Source: Gammaproteobacteria bacterium (GTDB lineage Bacteria > Pseudomonadota > Gammaproteobacteria > Steroidobacterales > GCA-2729495). Taken from it: 6,497 nucleotides of DNA. Shown one piece after another: positions 6,255 through 6,497 of the stretch. The notes beneath the pieces are model-generated. The model did not search any database. It was not told the DNA's origin and saw only the letters and a program-made list of their open reading frames with translations. The number at the start of each line of letters is the position of its first letter. The first letter of the stretch is position 1. The stretch lies in assembly GCA_023150055.1 (NCBI GenBank), contig JAKLLP010000127.1:1-6497 (forward strand), in the 5' to 3' direction. The position numbers and the translations under genes are program-made.

Positions 6255-6497
6255 GCCGCCCGGGGAGCGGCCGCGCGGGCTCGCCGCGCTGCGCGTCTAC
6301 CTGCACCGGCGGGTGCTGGCGATGCTGTTTCTCGGCTTTTCCGCCGGGCTGCCGCTGCCGCTGGTGTTCGCGACGCTGAGCGCCTGGCTCGCCACGGCGG
6401 GTGTCGACAAGACGAGCATCGGGATGTTCGCCTGGCTCGGCGGCGCCTATTCGCTCAAGTTCGCCTGGGCGCCGCTGGTGGATCGGCTGGCGCTCCC
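6235..6497 (+). CDS. AmpG-like major facilitator permease, N-terminal part (runs off the right edge)
   Basis: AmpG permeases import anhydromuropeptides from the periplasm for peptidoglycan recycling and, in some species, signal AmpC induction. The 87 visible residues fit this family: a hydrophilic 28-residue lead, a first membrane segment VLAMLFLGFSAGLPLPLVF (27-45) with the FSAGLPL signature, ATLSAWLATAGV, then a second segment around IGMFAWLGGAYSLKFAWAPL (62-81) ending APLVDRL, the conserved loop after helix 2. ATG 6235 lies inside the exonuclease gene, out of frame, giving a 20-base overlap and no recognisable Shine-Dalgarno sequence, which suggests translational coupling. The product could also be a related transporter of the same MFS subfamily (for example siderophore uptake), so I leave the symbol blank. 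Confidence 0.85.
   Translation, partial: MTSHGPEPPGERPRGLAALRVYLHRRVLAMLFLGFSAGLPLPLVFATLSAWLATAGVDKTSIGMFAWLGGAYSLKFAWAPLVDRLAL

Noticed and set aside
1..6497. Mobile elements, CRISPR arrays, tRNA or rRNA genes, defence or biosynthetic clusters
   Set aside because: No transposase, integrase, regularly spaced repeats, tRNA-like folding or rRNA sequence was seen; nearly all bases belong to recognised genes or short intergenic regions.

Overview
The window is GC-rich (coding third positions mostly G or C) and reads as chromosomal DNA of a gammaproteobacterium. From the left it carries the conserved block rpmG-rpmB-radC, then divergent coaBC-dut, then pyrE and an exonuclease III/Crc-family gene. 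From memory, Escherichia coli has the same backbone (rpmG-rpmB-radC | coaBC-dut-slmA-pyrE) and pseudomonads have rpmG-rpmB-radC | coaBC-dut-algC-argB-pyrE-crc. The pyrE neighbour here is a Crc-like protein rather than rph, which puts the arrangement nearer pseudomonads, Chromatiales or Nevskiales-type lineages than enterobacteria. I cannot name a genus.

Layout. Bases 1-126 hold a minus-strand coding fragment of unknown function. About 10 bases later begins a plus-strand fragment, the C-terminal half of a fatty-acid desaturase (ends 739). Both lack their 5' ends at the same point, so 120-137 is a rearrangement or chimeric junction. rpmG (756-920) and rpmB (929-1165) form a minus-strand ribosomal-protein operon with a good promoter at 1222-1250. 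radC (1282-1974, minus) is divergent from coaBC (2100-3350, plus), which overlaps dut (3350-3811) by one base. dut meets, tail to tail and 3 bases apart, a minus-strand gene for an exported DUF4124/coiled-coil protein (3815-4492). pyrE (4661-5326, minus) lies upstream of that gene, separated by a hairpin and an operator-like inverted repeat. An exonuclease III gene (5478-6254, plus) diverges from pyrE and overlaps by 20 bases the start of an AmpG-like permease that runs off the right edge.

Functionally this is mostly housekeeping: two 50S proteins, coenzyme A synthesis (CoaBC), dUTP clean-up and dUMP supply (Dut), UMP synthesis (PyrE), AP-site repair (ExoIII) and peptidoglycan recycling (AmpG-like). 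Dut, PyrE and ExoIII are linked by pyrimidine supply and uracil/AP-site avoidance. No mobile element, CRISPR array, tRNA or rRNA is visible, and I see no convincing undescribed multi-gene system. The items most worth a second look are the left-edge junction, the catalytically intact nuclease in the crc position, and the exported coiled-coil protein in the slmA/algC-argB slot.
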